The position numbers and the translations under genes were made by a program. Below are positions 25,131 through 33,961 of a stretch of 64,000 bases of DNA, one piece after another. This stretch comes from Caulobacter zeae. Its GTDB lineage: Bacteria; Pseudomonadota; Alphaproteobacteria; Caulobacterales; Caulobacteraceae. Numbering within the stretch: position 1 is the first letter of the stretch; every line of letters starts with the position of its first letter. The notes beneath the pieces are model-generated. The model was not told the origin of the DNA. It saw only the letters and a list, made by a program, of their open reading frames with translations, and ran no database searches. The DNA is taken from assembly GCF_002858925.1 (NCBI RefSeq), contig NZ_PJRS01000031.1, positions 1 through 64,000 of the forward strand. Direction: 5' to 3'.

Positions 25131-25964
25131 ATGCGCCTCATCCTGGTCCTGGCCGCCGGCGCCGCCGCCCTCGCCGCCTGCTCGCCGCCCGCCTCGGTGA
25201 AGACCGAGCGGCACGAGCGCGTGATCCACAAGCGCGAGCCGCTACGCGCCATCGAGCGCCTGGACTGCCCCGACCGCCAGGGCCGGCTGACCCGTGTCAG
25301 CATCGCGCCGGACGGCAAGTCGTGCGGCTACGCCGGCGACAACGCCGAGGTGACCCTGCGCCTGGTGGCCCTGCAAGGCGACGACGCCGAGGCGGCGCTG
25401 AACCCGATCGAGACCGACCTCAAGGCCCTGATGCCGCACCTGAAGGCTCCGGCCGCCCCGGGCGCGCCGAAAGGCAAGGAAACCGCGCAGATCAGGCTGC
25501 CCGGCGTCAGCATCGACGCCCGCGACGAAGGCGCGAACATCCGTATCGGCGGCATGACCATCAACGCCGACGACGGCGAGGCCCAGGTCCGCATCACCAA
25601 GAACGTCACCAGCAAGGACGGCGAGCGCACCACTTCGGTCGAGGAGCGCAAGGACGGCGGCCGCGAAAGCCGCACCGTCCGCGTCAGCAGCTCCGACGAC
25701 AAGGACGGCGAGGTCGACATCCGCGCCGACGACCACGGCGCGGTGGTTCGCCATCGCCAGAAGGAGAACGACGGCGTGCGCGCCACCCTCGTCCTGGCCA
25801 GCGATAAGGCCCCTGGCGGCTATCACCTGGCCGGCTATGAAGCCCGCGGCCCCAAGGGCGGCCCGCTGGCCGTGGCCATCGTAAAGGCCAAGGACCGCAA
25901 CTCCGAGGACGGCGACCTCTTCAAGGACATGAAGGCCCTGGTCCGCCACAACGTGGGCGGGTGA
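25131..25964 (+). CDS. Lipoprotein of unknown function
   Basis: A 277-residue lipoprotein. The signal peptide MRLILVLAAGAAALAAC ends at lipobox LAAC (Cys17). The mature chain is rich in Asp, Lys and Arg and has strand-like repeats around ANIRIGGMTINADDGEAQVR and GEVDIRADDHGAVVRHRQ, which alternate like an amphipathic beta sheet. There is one further cysteine pair near the N-terminus (Cys46, Cys64). The gene follows the MoxR ATPase by 76 bp and ends at a family A repeat. No characterised relative recognised. Confidence 0.82.
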   Translation: MRLILVLAAGAAALAACSPPASVKTERHERVIHKREPLRAIERLDCPDRQGRLTRVSIAPDGKSCGYAGDNAEVTLRLVALQGDDAEAALNPIETDLKALMPHLKAPAAPGAPKGKETAQIRLPGVSIDARDEGANIRIGGMTINADDGEAQVRITKNVTSKDGERTTSVEERKDGGRESRTVRVSSSDDKDGEVDIRADDHGAVVRHRQKENDGVRATLVLASDKAPGGYHLAGYEARGPKGGPLAVAIVKAKDRNSEDGDLFKDMKALVRHNVGG

Positions 25965-25972
25965 GGCCTAAA

Positions 25973-26108
25973 GGAACCTCCCCCTGTGGGGGAGGTGATC
26001 GCGAAGCGATCGGTGGGGGGCGTGATCGCGGGGTCGGCCGACTTCTCGGCAGCTGAAAACGTCCCCCCACCGGCCTTCGGCCGCCTCCCCCATTAGGGGG
26101 AGGCTCTC
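25973..26108. repeat. Family A intergenic inverted repeat
   Basis: The left arm GGAACCTCCCCCTGTGGGGG carries a hairpin and a GATCGCGAAGCGATC core. The right arm runs CCACCGGCCTTCGGCCGCC to CCCCCATTAGGGGGAGG. It lies between two convergent genes, 8 bp from one stop codon and 2 bp from the other. Copies with the same arms are at 40202-40335 and 44643-44775. Confidence 0.9.
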
Positions 26109-26110
26109 TA

Positions 26111-26482
26111 TCAGATCGGCGTGACTTCCATCACCTTGTAGGTCAGCGGCCGGCCGTCCTCGTCGGTCACGGTGACGTACTCGCCGACGGCGAAGCGGTG
26201 CTGGCCCAGGCGGTGGACGGGCTCGTCGTCGATCTGATCGTCCTCGTCATAGTCGAAGAACCAGCGCTCGCCGCGCCGGGCCAGGCGGCCGTCGGCCGCG
26301 TCCTCGTCGGGAGCGAAGCGGCGCACCGCACAGTCCTTCCTCGCCTTGGCGTACTCGGCCTCGTCCAGGTGACCGTCGGCCGTCAGCGGCGCGGTCAGGG
26401 CGTAGCCGCGATGATCGTCGCCGCCGGCGAATTCGGTGCCCGGATTGCGGGCCAGACGCATGACGATGCGCGATAGGGACAT
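26111..26482 (-). CDS. Conserved hypothetical, SH3-like C-terminus
   Basis: A 123-residue soluble protein. The C-terminal half HRFAVGEYVTVTDEDGRPLT then YKVMEVTPI reads like a small beta-barrel domain; the middle DYDEDDQIDDEP is acidic. GGAGG lies close before the ATG. It is followed, in convergent arrangement, by a family A repeat. It lies 38 bp downstream of the universal stress gene on the same strand, so it is probably co-transcribed and perhaps FixK-controlled too. Function unknown. Confidence 0.78.
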   Translation of the reverse strand: MSLSRIVMRLARNPGTEFAGGDDHRGYALTAPLTADGHLDEAEYAKARKDCAVRRFAPDEDAADGRLARRGERWFFDYDEDDQIDDEPVHRLGQHRFAVGEYVTVTDEDGRPLTYKVMEVTPI

Positions 26483-26520
26483 GAGCTGCCTCCTTCTTCT
26501 TGGTCTTCTTGATTGAATGG

Positions 26521-27333
26521 TCAGTGCGACAGGAAGAGCGACGGGCCGTCGGCGTTCAGCAGGCTGCGCGTCGTGCCGCCGAAAATGAACTCCTGAAGCC
26601 TCGGGTGCCCGAAGGCGCCGGCGACCAGGAAGTCGGTGCCCTCCGCCCTCGCCGCCTCGAGCAGCAGCTTGGCCGCGTCGTGCGAGCCTTCCAGCACCCG
26701 CACCTGGGCGGCGACGCCCCGCGCGGCCAGGAAGTCGACCATCCGGGCCAGTTCGAAGCTGCGCGACGAGGCCGCCGGCGCGCCGGCCACCACCACCCGC
26801 GAAGCCTTCTGCAGCAGCGGCAGCGCCGTGCGCAGGGCGCGGCTGGCCTCCTTGCCGCCGTCCCAGGCCACCAACGCCGTCCCGCCGACCTTCAGCCCCT
26901 CGCGGGCCACGACCACGGGCCGCTGCTCATCGGCGATCATCTGCTGGAAGGCCTCGGCCAGCGGGCCCTTGCCGCGCGCGGCGGCGCTGTCGAACACGAT
27001 GACGTCCGACAGCCGGCACTCCATGGCCAGACCCGCCCAGACGGGCGATTCCAGCGTGGTCACGCGCGACTTCGGATAACCGACCGCCGCGACCATGGTC
27101 TCGACGGCGTGCGCGCCCTCGACGGCGGCCTCCTTCAGGCTCTCCAGGGCCGTGACCTGCACGCCGCCCATGAAGCCTTCGCCCATCCACGGCATCAGGT
27201 CGGCCACGTCTGCCGGGGCGTGGACGGCGGCCAGTTCGGCGTCGAAGGCGCCCGCCAGCACGGCGGCGGCCCGCAGCACGCCCTCGTCAGGCTTGGCTCC
27301 CGCCAGCGGCGCCATGATCCTTGCCCAGCTCAT
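26521..27333 (-). CDS. Universal stress protein (UspA family)
   Basis: A 270-residue two-domain UspA-type protein. The first domain starts WARIMAPLAGAKPDEGVLRA. The second contains VAWDGGKEASRALRTALPLL and ends with AEGTDFLVAGAFGHPRLQEF then FGGTTRSLL, the G-2x-G-9x-G-S/T nucleotide-binding pattern. ATG at 27333 follows GGAGG. A FixK/FNR-type palindrome lies 124 bp upstream, fitting induction of Usp proteins under low oxygen. The small protein downstream is probably in the same operon. Confidence 0.92.
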   Translation of the reverse strand: MSWARIMAPLAGAKPDEGVLRAAAVLAGAFDAELAAVHAPADVADLMPWMGEGFMGGVQVTALESLKEAAVEGAHAVETMVAAVGYPKSRVTTLESPVWAGLAMECRLSDVIVFDSAAARGKGPLAEAFQQMIADEQRPVVVAREGLKVGGTALVAWDGGKEASRALRTALPLLQKASRVVVAGAPAASSRSFELARMVDFLAARGVAAQVRVLEGSHDAAKLLLEAARAEGTDFLVAGAFGHPRLQEFIFGGTTRSLLNADGPSLFLSH

Positions 27334-27456
27334 GATCCATCCTCCATTTCCCTGACGCGTGACGGTCGTCGAAACCGGTAACCACTTTCGACTGTCACGC
27401 TCCTCGGTACGCATTTCCAACAAACGCATTTCCACAGGCGTCGGGCCGGGCCATCA

Positions 27457-27470
27457 TTGATCTTCATCAA
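27457..27470. promoter_or_regulatory. FixK/FNR anaerobox
   Basis: TTGATCTTCATCAA is a perfect TTGAT-N4-ATCAA palindrome between the divergent universal stress and HD phosphohydrolase genes, 124 bp and 44 bp from the two starts. This is the recognition sequence of FixK/FNR-type activators, which drive hypoxia genes in Caulobacter. Confidence 0.8.
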
Positions 27471-27513
27471 GCGATGCGGCACTCAAACCACCTTCACCAT
27501 AAGGAACGATCTC

Positions 27514-28155
27514 GTGGCCAAAGGGCTGCATAAGAGCCCTCCGAGGGCGTGGCAGCGGATGCTGTCGGGACGCCGGCTGGACCTGCTGGATCCCTCGCCC
27601 ATGGACATCGAGATCGAGGACATCGCCCACGGCCTGGCGCGCGTGGCTCGCTGGAACGGCCAGACGATCGGCGAGCACGGCTTCTCGGTGGCCCAGCACA
27701 GCCTCGTCGTCGAGGAGATCGCCGCCCACATCAAGCCCGACCTGGAGCCGCGCTGGCGCCTGGCCGCGCTGCTGCACGACGCCTCCGAATACGTGATCGG
27801 CGACATGATCAGCCCGTTCAAGGCGGCGCTGGGCGTGTCTTACAAGGACTTCGAGGCCCGGCTGGAAGACGCGATCCACATCCGCTTCGGCCTGCCGGTG
27901 AAGACTCCTGCGCCAATCAAGAAGCTGATCAAGCAGGCCGACCGCGCCTGCGCCTTCTTCGAGGCCACCCAGCTGGCCGGCTTCGAGCACGGCGAATCCC
28001 TGTCGATCTTCGGCGCGCCGCCGGCCGGCTACGACCTGAAGATCACGCCCCTGCCCCCGTTCGAAGCGCAAGGACGCTACGTCCAGCGCTTCCACGTGCT
28101 GTCCAAGGCGGCCGGCTACGAGTCGGCGCCGGGCGAAGCCTTCGAGACCGAATGA
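27514..28155 (+). CDS. HD-domain phosphohydrolase (YfbR-like)
   Basis: A 213-residue HD-domain hydrolase. Metal ligands are visible as QHSLVVEEIAAH, the doublet in LLHDASEYVIGDM and the late Asp in KQADRACAF. The family removes phosphate from nucleotides (5'-deoxynucleotidase-like). GTG at 27514 follows AAGGAACG. The stop overlaps the start of the Nudix regulator (ATGA), so the two are translationally coupled, which suggests a shared role in nucleotide or NAD metabolism. A FixK box lies 44 bp upstream, although that position is close for activation. Confidence 0.88.
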   Translation: MAKGLHKSPPRAWQRMLSGRRLDLLDPSPMDIEIEDIAHGLARVARWNGQTIGEHGFSVAQHSLVVEEIAAHIKPDLEPRWRLAALLHDASEYVIGDMISPFKAALGVSYKDFEARLEDAIHIRFGLPVKTPAPIKKLIKQADRACAFFEATQLAGFEHGESLSIFGAPPAGYDLKITPLPPFEAQGRYVQRFHVLSKAAGYESAPGEAFETE

Positions 28156-29150
28156 CGGCTCCGCCAGCAGCCTCTTCCGGCATCGTCATCGGCCTGTCGG
28201 CCGTGGTTGTGGCCGTGCGCGACGGCGAGGTCGTGGTGCTGACCGTACGGCCGCACGACGCGATCACCGACATCGCCTCGCCCCTGCCCGGCCTGCCCTT
28301 CGGCCCCTTCGACCCCGAGGGCCACCGCACCTTCGAACTGGCCCTGCGCGCCTTCGTCACCGAACAGACGCGGTTCCAGCTGGGCTATGTCGAGCAGCTC
28401 TACACCTTCGGCGACAAGGGTCGCGACGCCCCCCGGGCCGAGGTCGGCGCCGGCGCGGCGCGTGTCGTCTCGATCGGCTATCTGGGCCTGACGCCCAAGG
28501 CCACCGACACGCAAGCCCCCGACACCGCCTGGGCGCCGTGGACCCGGTTTTTCCCCTGGGAAGACTGGCGCGCCGGCCGCCCGGCCCTGCTGGACGAGGC
28601 CATCGCCCCGGCCCTGCGCCGCTGGGCCGGCGACGACGCCGACCGCCTGTCGCGCGCCCGCCTGGCCTTCGCGCTGGACGGCGCCCCCTGGAACGAGGAA
28701 CGGGTGCTTGAGCGCTACGAGCTGCTCTACGAGGCCGGCCTGGCCCCCGAAGCCGCCCGCGACCGCGCCCGCGCCGACGGCCACGACCCGGCCGAGCCGG
28801 TCGCCCTGTCGGCCGCCTTGGGCGAGCCGATGATCTCCGACCACCGGCGGATCCTGGCCACGGGTCTCTCCCGCCTACGCGGCAAGATCAAGTACCGCCC
28901 CGTCGCCTTCGAACTGATGACCGCCGAGTTCACCCTGTCGGCCTTGCAGCGCACCGTCGAGGCCATCGCCGGCGTGCCGCTGCACAAGCAGAACTTCCGC
29001 CGCGTGGTCGAGCGCGAGGACCTGGTCGAGGGCCTGGGCCGCCTCGACAGCGAGACCGGCGGCCGCCCGGCCGAGCTGTTCCGCTTCCGGCGGGAGATCC
29101 TCGGAGCGCGGCAGGCCGGCGGACTGTCGCTGCCGCTGCTGCGGGAATAG
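28152..29150 (+). CDS. NrtR-like Nudix transcriptional regulator
   Basis: A 332-residue protein with an N-terminal Nudix fold (about 10-150) and a C-terminal winged-helix domain marked by MISDHRRILATGLSRLRGKI then KYRPVAFELM and RRVVERE. This architecture is that of NrtR, which binds ADP-ribose-type ligands and represses NAD biosynthesis genes. The Nudix box is degenerate (TFELALRAFVTEQTRFQLGY lacks the usual REUxEE glutamates), so it probably senses rather than hydrolyses. An insert with Trp/Asp residues lengthens the Nudix part. Coupled to the HD phosphohydrolase. No NAD genes lie nearby. Confidence 0.85.
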   Translation: MTAPPAASSGIVIGLSAVVVAVRDGEVVVLTVRPHDAITDIASPLPGLPFGPFDPEGHRTFELALRAFVTEQTRFQLGYVEQLYTFGDKGRDAPRAEVGAGAARVVSIGYLGLTPKATDTQAPDTAWAPWTRFFPWEDWRAGRPALLDEAIAPALRRWAGDDADRLSRARLAFALDGAPWNEERVLERYELLYEAGLAPEAARDRARADGHDPAEPVALSAALGEPMISDHRRILATGLSRLRGKIKYRPVAFELMTAEFTLSALQRTVEAIAGVPLHKQNFRRVVEREDLVEGLGRLDSETGGRPAELFRFRREILGARQAGGLSLPLLRE

Positions 29151-29164
29151 CCCCACCCTACTTC

Positions 29165-29197
29165 CCGTCATTCCCGCCCTTGTGGCGGGAATGACGG
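29165..29197 (+). terminator. Perfect hairpin after the NrtR-like gene
   Basis: CCGTCATTCCCGCC-CTTGT-GGCGGGAATGACGG is a 14-bp perfect stem 15 bp after the stop codon. It has no T-run, but its place and shape suggest a terminator or 3'-end element. The wording (GTCATTCCCGC) is that of dispersed intergenic palindromes in many genomes. Confidence 0.65.
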
Positions 29198-29250
29198 AAG
29201 AAATGGAGCAACGGTTGACGCTCGCCGCAACCTGCGGCCGACTGCGGGCC

Positions 29251-29631
29251 ATGAAACTGGACAAGTCCGTCGTCATCGGCGCGATCGCCGCCGTCCTCCT
29301 GCTCGCCGTCGGCGGCGGTCTGGTCGCCTACGTGGTGCGCGACACCGCGTCCGAAGAAACCTAGGACAGCGCCGACGACCAGCTGGCGATCGCCGGCGCC
29401 AAGATCGCCGTGCAGAACCGCTTCCCCGAGGCGACCTCGGTCAATTTCGGCAAGATCTTCACCCACCAGGACGGCGAGGTCGTCTCGGTCTGCGGCGACG
29501 TCGACGTGCAGCAGCCGCAGGACAGCTTCGACGGCCCCGAGCGCTTCGTCTGGTCCGACGGCGCGCTGGTGGTCGAGGAGGCCGACGGCACGGACGCCGT
29601 CAGCGCCAAGTGGGCGGACGTTTGCGAGTAG
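29251..29631 (+). pseudogene. Membrane-anchored protein broken by in-frame TAG
   Basis: An ATG at 29251 opens a frame with a membrane helix (VVIGAIAAVLLLAVGGGLVA), then DTASEET and a TAG at 29362-29364. The same frame continues without a gap as DSADDQLAIAGAKIAVQNRF, PEATSVNFGKIF and ends KWADVCE at 29631. The two halves read as one 126-residue envelope protein with a single amber codon. It is either a recent nonsense mutation, a sequencing error or read-through. The downstream part alone could start at 29410 but would lose its membrane anchor. Confidence 0.7.
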
Positions 29632-29637
29632 AGGGAG

Positions 29638-29845
29638 AACCTTCCCCCTTCAGGGAGAGCTGTCGGCAAAGCCGACTGAGGGGGAAGTTCCTGCGACCCC
29701 GGCAAATGCCGCGGCGGCTGAAAACGTCCCCCCCCTCCGGCCCTCTGGGCCACCTCCCCCCAAGAGGGGGAAGATCTTAAGCGCTAAGATGCTCCCCGTC
29801 TGGGGGAGCTATCGCGGAGCGACTGAGGGGGCGCGCGAAGCGCCC
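29638..29845. repeat. Family A-like repeat cluster between convergent genes
   Basis: Two elements lie side by side. One runs from CCTTCCCCCTTCAGGGAGAG with core GTCGGCAAAGCCGAC to CCACCTCCCCCCAAGAGGGG (29638-29775). The other reads GCTCCCCGTCTGGGGGAGCT with ATCGCGGAGCGA (29788-29835). They fill the space between the broken gene and glyS, whose stop codons face each other. Confidence 0.85.
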
Positions 29846-31839
29846 TACCCCGCAACCAACCCGAAATCCGCCACCTGCCCCATCGCCGCGCGGACGGCGG
29901 CCAGGGTCTTGAGGCGGTTGTCGCGGTGCTCGGGATCGTTGACGAAGACGCCGTCGAGATAGGCGTCCACTGGACCGCGCAGCTCGGCCAGCTGGGCCAT
30001 GGCGCCGGTGAAGTCTTCCTTGGCCAGAGCGTCCTTCAGCGGGCGGTCCAGCAGGCGCAGGGCCTGGTACAGCCCAACCTCGGCGGCGCTGTCGGCGGCC
30101 GGCTCTTCGGCCTGGCCTTCCGGCAGCGGGCCCTTCTTCTCCTCGGCCTTGAGGATGTTGGAGGCGCGCTTGTAGCCGGCCAGCAGGTTCTTGCCGTCGT
30201 CGGTCTTCAGGAAGCCGTCCAGGGCCTCGACCCGCGCGACGATGCGCGCGAGGTCGTCGTCGCCCAGGGCGAACACGGCGTCCACCAGGTCGTGGCGCTT
30301 GCCCTGGTCCTTCAGGGTCACCTTCAGGCGGTCGGCGAAGAAGGCCAGCAGATCGTCCTTGCCGAACTTGGCCAGCGGCAGGCGCAGGCCGTTGTCGAGG
30401 ATGATCCTGATCACGCCCAGCGCCGCGCGACGTAGCGCATAGGGATCCTTCGACCCCGTTGGCTTCTCGTCGATGGCGAAGAAGCCGACCAGGGTGTCCA
30501 GCTTATCCGCCAGGGCCACGGCCACGCTGACCGGCGCGGTCGGCACGGCGTCGGACGGCCCCTGCGGCTTGTAGTGGTCCTGCACGGCCGCCGCGACCTC
30601 GGCGTCGAGGCCGAAGTGGCGGGCGTAGTAGCCGCCCATGACGCCTTGCAGCTCGGGGAACTCGCCGACCATCTGCGAGGTCAGGTCGGCCTTGGCCAGG
30701 CGCGCGGCTTCCTTGGCCTTGGCGACATCGGCGCCGACCAGGGGCGCGATCTCGCCGGCCAGGGCGACGATGCGCTCGACGCGCTGAGCCATGGTGCCCA
30801 GCTTGGCGTGGAAGGTCACGCCCTCCAGCTTGGCCAGCCACGGCTCGAAGCCGGTCTTGACGTCCTCGTCCCAGAAGAAGCGGGCGTCGGCCAGGCGCGA
30901 CGACAGCACCTTGGCGTTGCCCGCGGCGATCACCTTGCCGCCGTCCTTGGCCTCGATATTGGCCACGGTGATGAAGTGCGGCGCCAGGCCCGCCTGCCCC
31001 GGCTTGCGCACGGCGAAGTACTTCTGGTGGGTGCGCATCGAGGTGCGGATCACCTCGGGCGGCAGGTCGAGGAACGACGGGTCCATGTCGCCCAGCACCG
31101 GCGTCGGCCATTCGGCCAGGCCCGCAACTTCCTCGAGCAGGCCGATGTCCTCGACCAGTTCCAGGTGACGGGCGAAGCACAGGGTCTTGCAGCCCTCGAG
31201 GATGCGCTCCTTGCGCTCCTCGACGTCGAGCACGACGAAGTGAGCCTCCAGGCCCGCCACGTACTCGTCGAAGTCCTTGGCCGTGAAGGGCTTTGCGTCA
31301 CCCATGAAGCGGTGACCCTCGGTGACGTCGCCGCTGACGATCCCGTCGATCTCGAACGGCACGACTTCGCGGTCCAGCACGCAGAGGATACGCTTGAGCG
31401 GACGCACCCAGCGCAGCTTGCCTGTGCCCCAGGTCATCGACTTGGGCCAGGCGAAGCCGCGGACGATGGCTTCCACCATCTCGGCGACGATTTCGGCGGT
31501 CGGGCGGCCCTTCTTCTCGACGAAGGCCATCCAGACGCCGTTCTGCTCGACCAGTTGGTCCTGCGTCAGGCCGGCTTTGCGCAGGAAACCGTCCATGGCC
31601 TGCTGCGGGGCGCCGACGCGGGGCCCCTTGAGCTCTTCCTTGCGGTCGGCCTGGGCCAGCGGCAGGCCTTCGGCCACCAGGGTCAGGCGGCGCGGACCGG
31701 CGAAGGTCTTCAGGGCCTCGGGCAGGAAGCCGGCGGCGGCCAGGTGTTCGCGCGCCATGCGCTCCAGGTCCTTGGCGGCCTGGCCCTGCATGCGGGCGGG
31801 GATCTCTTCGGAGAACAGTTCGAGAAGCAGTTGGGGCAT
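29845..31839 (-). CDS. glyS: Glycyl-tRNA synthetase beta subunit
   Basis: A 664-residue beta chain of the alpha2-beta2 bacterial glycyl-tRNA synthetase. It begins MPQLLLELFSEEIPARMQGQ (the family LLxExxTEELP-type start). It contains LKRILCVLDREVVPFEIDGI then VTEGHRFMGD, HQKYFAVRK and PYALRRAALGVIRIILDNGL, and ends with the anticodon-binding helical region (about 560-660). It binds tRNA and partners GlyQ. ATG at 31839 is 5 bp after the glyQ stop. Complete. Confidence 0.98.
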   Translation of the reverse strand: MPQLLLELFSEEIPARMQGQAAKDLERMAREHLAAAGFLPEALKTFAGPRRLTLVAEGLPLAQADRKEELKGPRVGAPQQAMDGFLRKAGLTQDQLVEQNGVWMAFVEKKGRPTAEIVAEMVEAIVRGFAWPKSMTWGTGKLRWVRPLKRILCVLDREVVPFEIDGIVSGDVTEGHRFMGDAKPFTAKDFDEYVAGLEAHFVVLDVEERKERILEGCKTLCFARHLELVEDIGLLEEVAGLAEWPTPVLGDMDPSFLDLPPEVIRTSMRTHQKYFAVRKPGQAGLAPHFITVANIEAKDGGKVIAAGNAKVLSSRLADARFFWDEDVKTGFEPWLAKLEGVTFHAKLGTMAQRVERIVALAGEIAPLVGADVAKAKEAARLAKADLTSQMVGEFPELQGVMGGYYARHFGLDAEVAAAVQDHYKPQGPSDAVPTAPVSVAVALADKLDTLVGFFAIDEKPTGSKDPYALRRAALGVIRIILDNGLRLPLAKFGKDDLLAFFADRLKVTLKDQGKRHDLVDAVFALGDDDLARIVARVEALDGFLKTDDGKNLLAGYKRASNILKAEEKKGPLPEGQAEEPAADSAAEVGLYQALRLLDRPLKDALAKEDFTGAMAQLAELRGPVDAYLDGVFVNDPEHRDNRLKTLAAVRAAMGQVADFGLVAG

Positions 31840-31844
31840 CGGAG

Positions 31845-32741
31845 TTACGCGGCTTCCTGCAGCTCGACCCACTTCTGGGCGCACATCCTACAAAGGTCGC
31901 GGATGCGGCCGATGTAGGAGGCGCGCTCGGCGACGGCGATCGCGCCGCGGGCGTTCATCAGGTTGAAGAGGTGGCTGGCCTTGAGGACCATGTCGTAGGC
32001 GGGCAGGACGAGCGTCTCGTTCTTGTAGGAGCGGGCCAGCATCAGCGGCACCTGCTGCTCCATCTGCTCGAACTGCTGCTTCAGCACCGCCACGTCATAA
32101 CCGTGGAAGTTGGCTTCCGACTGCTGGCGCTCGTTGGCCAGGAAGACGTCGCCATAGGTCAGCGCGCCCAGCGGCGAGTCGGGATCGTTGAACGGCAGGT
32201 CGTAGACGTTGTCGACGCCGAACACGTACATCGCCAGGCGTTCCAGGCCGTAGGTCAGCTCGCCCGCCACCGGGTTCACGTCCAGGCCGCCGACCTGCTG
32301 GAAGTAGGTGTACTGGCTGACTTCCATGCCGTCGCACCAGACTTCCCAGCCCAGGCCCCAGGCGCCGACGGTGGGGTTTTCCCAGTCGTCCTCGACGAAG
32401 CGGATGTCGTGGGTGCGCAGATCGAGGCCGATGGCCTCCAGCGAGCCCAGGTACAGGTCCTGCATGTTGGCCGGGTTCGGCTTCAGGATCACCTGGTACT
32501 GGTAATAGTGCTGAAGACGGTTGGGGTTCTCGCCATAGCGGCCGTCGCCCGGACGGCGCGAGGGCTGCACATAGGCCGCGTTCCACGGCTTGGGGCCGAG
32601 CGCGCGCAGCACGGTGGCCGGGTGCAACGTCCCCGCCCCCACTTCCACGTCGTGCGGCTGCAGGATCACGCAGCCCTTTTCGCTCCAGTAGTTGTGGAGC
32701 GTCAGGATGAGGCTTTGAAACGATTTGGGGGCGGCGGGCAT
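31845..32741 (-). CDS. glyQ: Glycyl-tRNA synthetase alpha subunit
   Basis: A 298-residue catalytic alpha chain. [40 protein letters not shown] and [20 protein letters not shown] are the class II core motifs; [20 protein letters not shown] is motif 3. It charges tRNA-Gly together with GlyS, which follows after 5 bp. ATG at 32741 matches the family start; frames further upstream lack one. A strong terminator just upstream isolates the operon from the fasciclin gene. Confidence 0.98.
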   Translation of the reverse strand: MPAAPKSFQSLILTLHNYWSEKGCVILQPHDVEVGAGTLHPATVLRALGPKPWNAAYVQPSRRPGDGRYGENPNRLQHYYQYQVILKPNPANMQDLYLGSLEAIGLDLRTHDIRFVEDDWENPTVGAWGLGWEVWCDGMEVSQYTYFQQVGGLDVNPVAGELTYGLERLAMYVFGVDNVYDLPFNDPDSPLGALTYGDVFLANERQQSEANFHGYDVAVLKQQFEQMEQQVPLMLARSYKNETLVLPAYDMVLKASHLFNLMNARGAIAVAERASYIGRIRDLCRMCAQKWVELQEAA

Positions 32742-32761
32742 GACGTCCGAACAGGGGCCTG

Positions 32762-32794
32762 AAAAAAGTCGGCGGACCATAGGGCCCGCCGACT
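32762..32794 (-). terminator. Terminator after the fasciclin gene
   Basis: On the minus strand AGTCGGCGGGCC-CTAT-GGTCCGCCGACT is a 12-bp stem with one G-T pair followed by a run of six T, 46 bp after the fasciclin stop and just ahead of glyQ. Confidence 0.9.
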
Positions 32795-32840
32795 GTCGCT
32801 TCAAGCGAAGTGGACGTCGTTTGTCACTTCGTCCTGGTTG

Positions 32841-33866
32841 TTAGTTCCCCTTGGCGCTCGAACGCTTGCCCGCGCTCGACATCGGCGCGCCGTAGGCCTT
32901 GCGGTTCTCGGGCGTGTCGGCGACCGGCGGGTTGGAGACGACGTTGGCGTCGCCCGCCTTCAGGGTCGCCTGCTGCTCGGGGGCCATCGACGAGGCCGCC
33001 AGCGTCGCCGAGGTCGGCGCGGCCGTGCCGGTGTCGGCGGCCGGGGCCGTCGTGGCGGCGGTCGGGTCAGCCGGCGCCGGCGAGGTCGTCGGGTTCATCG
33101 CCTGGTCGGCCGGAGCGTCGGTGGCCGAGGGCGTGGTCGCCTGGTCCGGGGCCGGAGCCGCGGCGGGCGCGGCCTGGGCGGCGACGTCGGCGCCGGCGTC
33201 GGTCGCCGCCATGGCGTCGCTGTTGGTCGTGGCCGAGGCCATGCTGGTGGCGGCGTCATCCGTCGCGGCAGCGGCGGCCTGGATCGGCACGTCCTTGGGG
33301 ATCAGCACCTTGTCGACCACGTGCAGCACGCCGTTGGTGGCCATCACGTCGGCCTGCACGATATTGGCGCCGTCGACCATGGGGCTGGCGCCGCTGCCGT
33401 CCAGGGTCACCGACGAGCCCTCGACCGTCTTCACCTCGCCCTTGGCGCCGGTGATCTTGGTCGAGTCCACCTTGGTGTTGATCACGTGGTAGGTCAGCAC
33501 CTTTTGCAGTTGGGCGGCGTTGGCCGGCTGCATCAGGCGATCCAGCTCACCGGCCGGCAGGGCCGCGAAGGCCGCGTCGGTGGGCGCGAACACCGTCAGG
33601 TTCGGATTGCTCTTCAGCACGCTGGTCAGGTTGGTGGCGTCCAGGGCCTTGAGGAAGGTCGTGAACTGGCCCGACGCCTGTGCGGTGGCGATAAGGTCGC
33701 CGTTCGGGGTCACCTTGGCGGCCGGGGTCGCCGGAGCCGAGGTCGCGGCCGGCGGCGCGGCGGCCGGCGGCTGGGCCGGCGCCGCGGGATCGGGGGTCTG
33801 GGCGATGGCGACGCCCGACAGCAGCGCCATGGCCGCCGCGGCGGAGAGGAAGCGCGTCACATACAT
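32841..33866 (-). CDS. Secreted fasciclin-domain protein
   Basis: A 341-residue exported protein. It has a signal peptide (MYVTRFLSAAAAMALLSGVAIA), a Pro/Ala-rich linker (about 25-50) and one fasciclin (FAS1) domain (about 55-205). The FAS1 motifs are LTVFAPTDAAFAALPAGEL (H1), VLTYHVINTKVDSTKI and NGVLHVVDKVLIP (H2). A long Ala/Thr/Pro/Asp low-complexity tail follows (about 210-300). FAS1 proteins mediate adhesion or surface contacts. AAAGGA precedes the ATG. A single-gene unit with its own terminator. Confidence 0.9.
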   Translation of the reverse strand: MYVTRFLSAAAAMALLSGVAIAQTPDPAAPAQPPAAAPPAATSAPATPAAKVTPNGDLIATAQASGQFTTFLKALDATNLTSVLKSNPNLTVFAPTDAAFAALPAGELDRLMQPANAAQLQKVLTYHVINTKVDSTKITGAKGEVKTVEGSSVTLDGSGASPMVDGANIVQADVMATNGVLHVVDKVLIPKDVPIQAAAAATDDAATSMASATTNSDAMAATDAGADVAAQAAPAAAPAPDQATTPSATDAPADQAMNPTTSPAPADPTAATTAPAADTGTAAPTSATLAASSMAPEQQATLKAGDANVVSNPPVADTPENRKAYGAPMSSAGKRSSAKGN

Positions 33867-33961
33867 GGCCTGGTCCTTTCGCTTGAAACTCAGGCCGGCT
33901 TTACGCTCCAGATTGCGACTCCGTTGCAGCCGATCACGGGTTCGTGATCCAGACTTCGCCC

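Noticed and set aside
25973..26108. Intergenic repeats as a CRISPR array or insertion sequence
   Set aside because: There are no regularly spaced units with unique spacers and no transposase gene. Each is a single pair of facing arms between genes.
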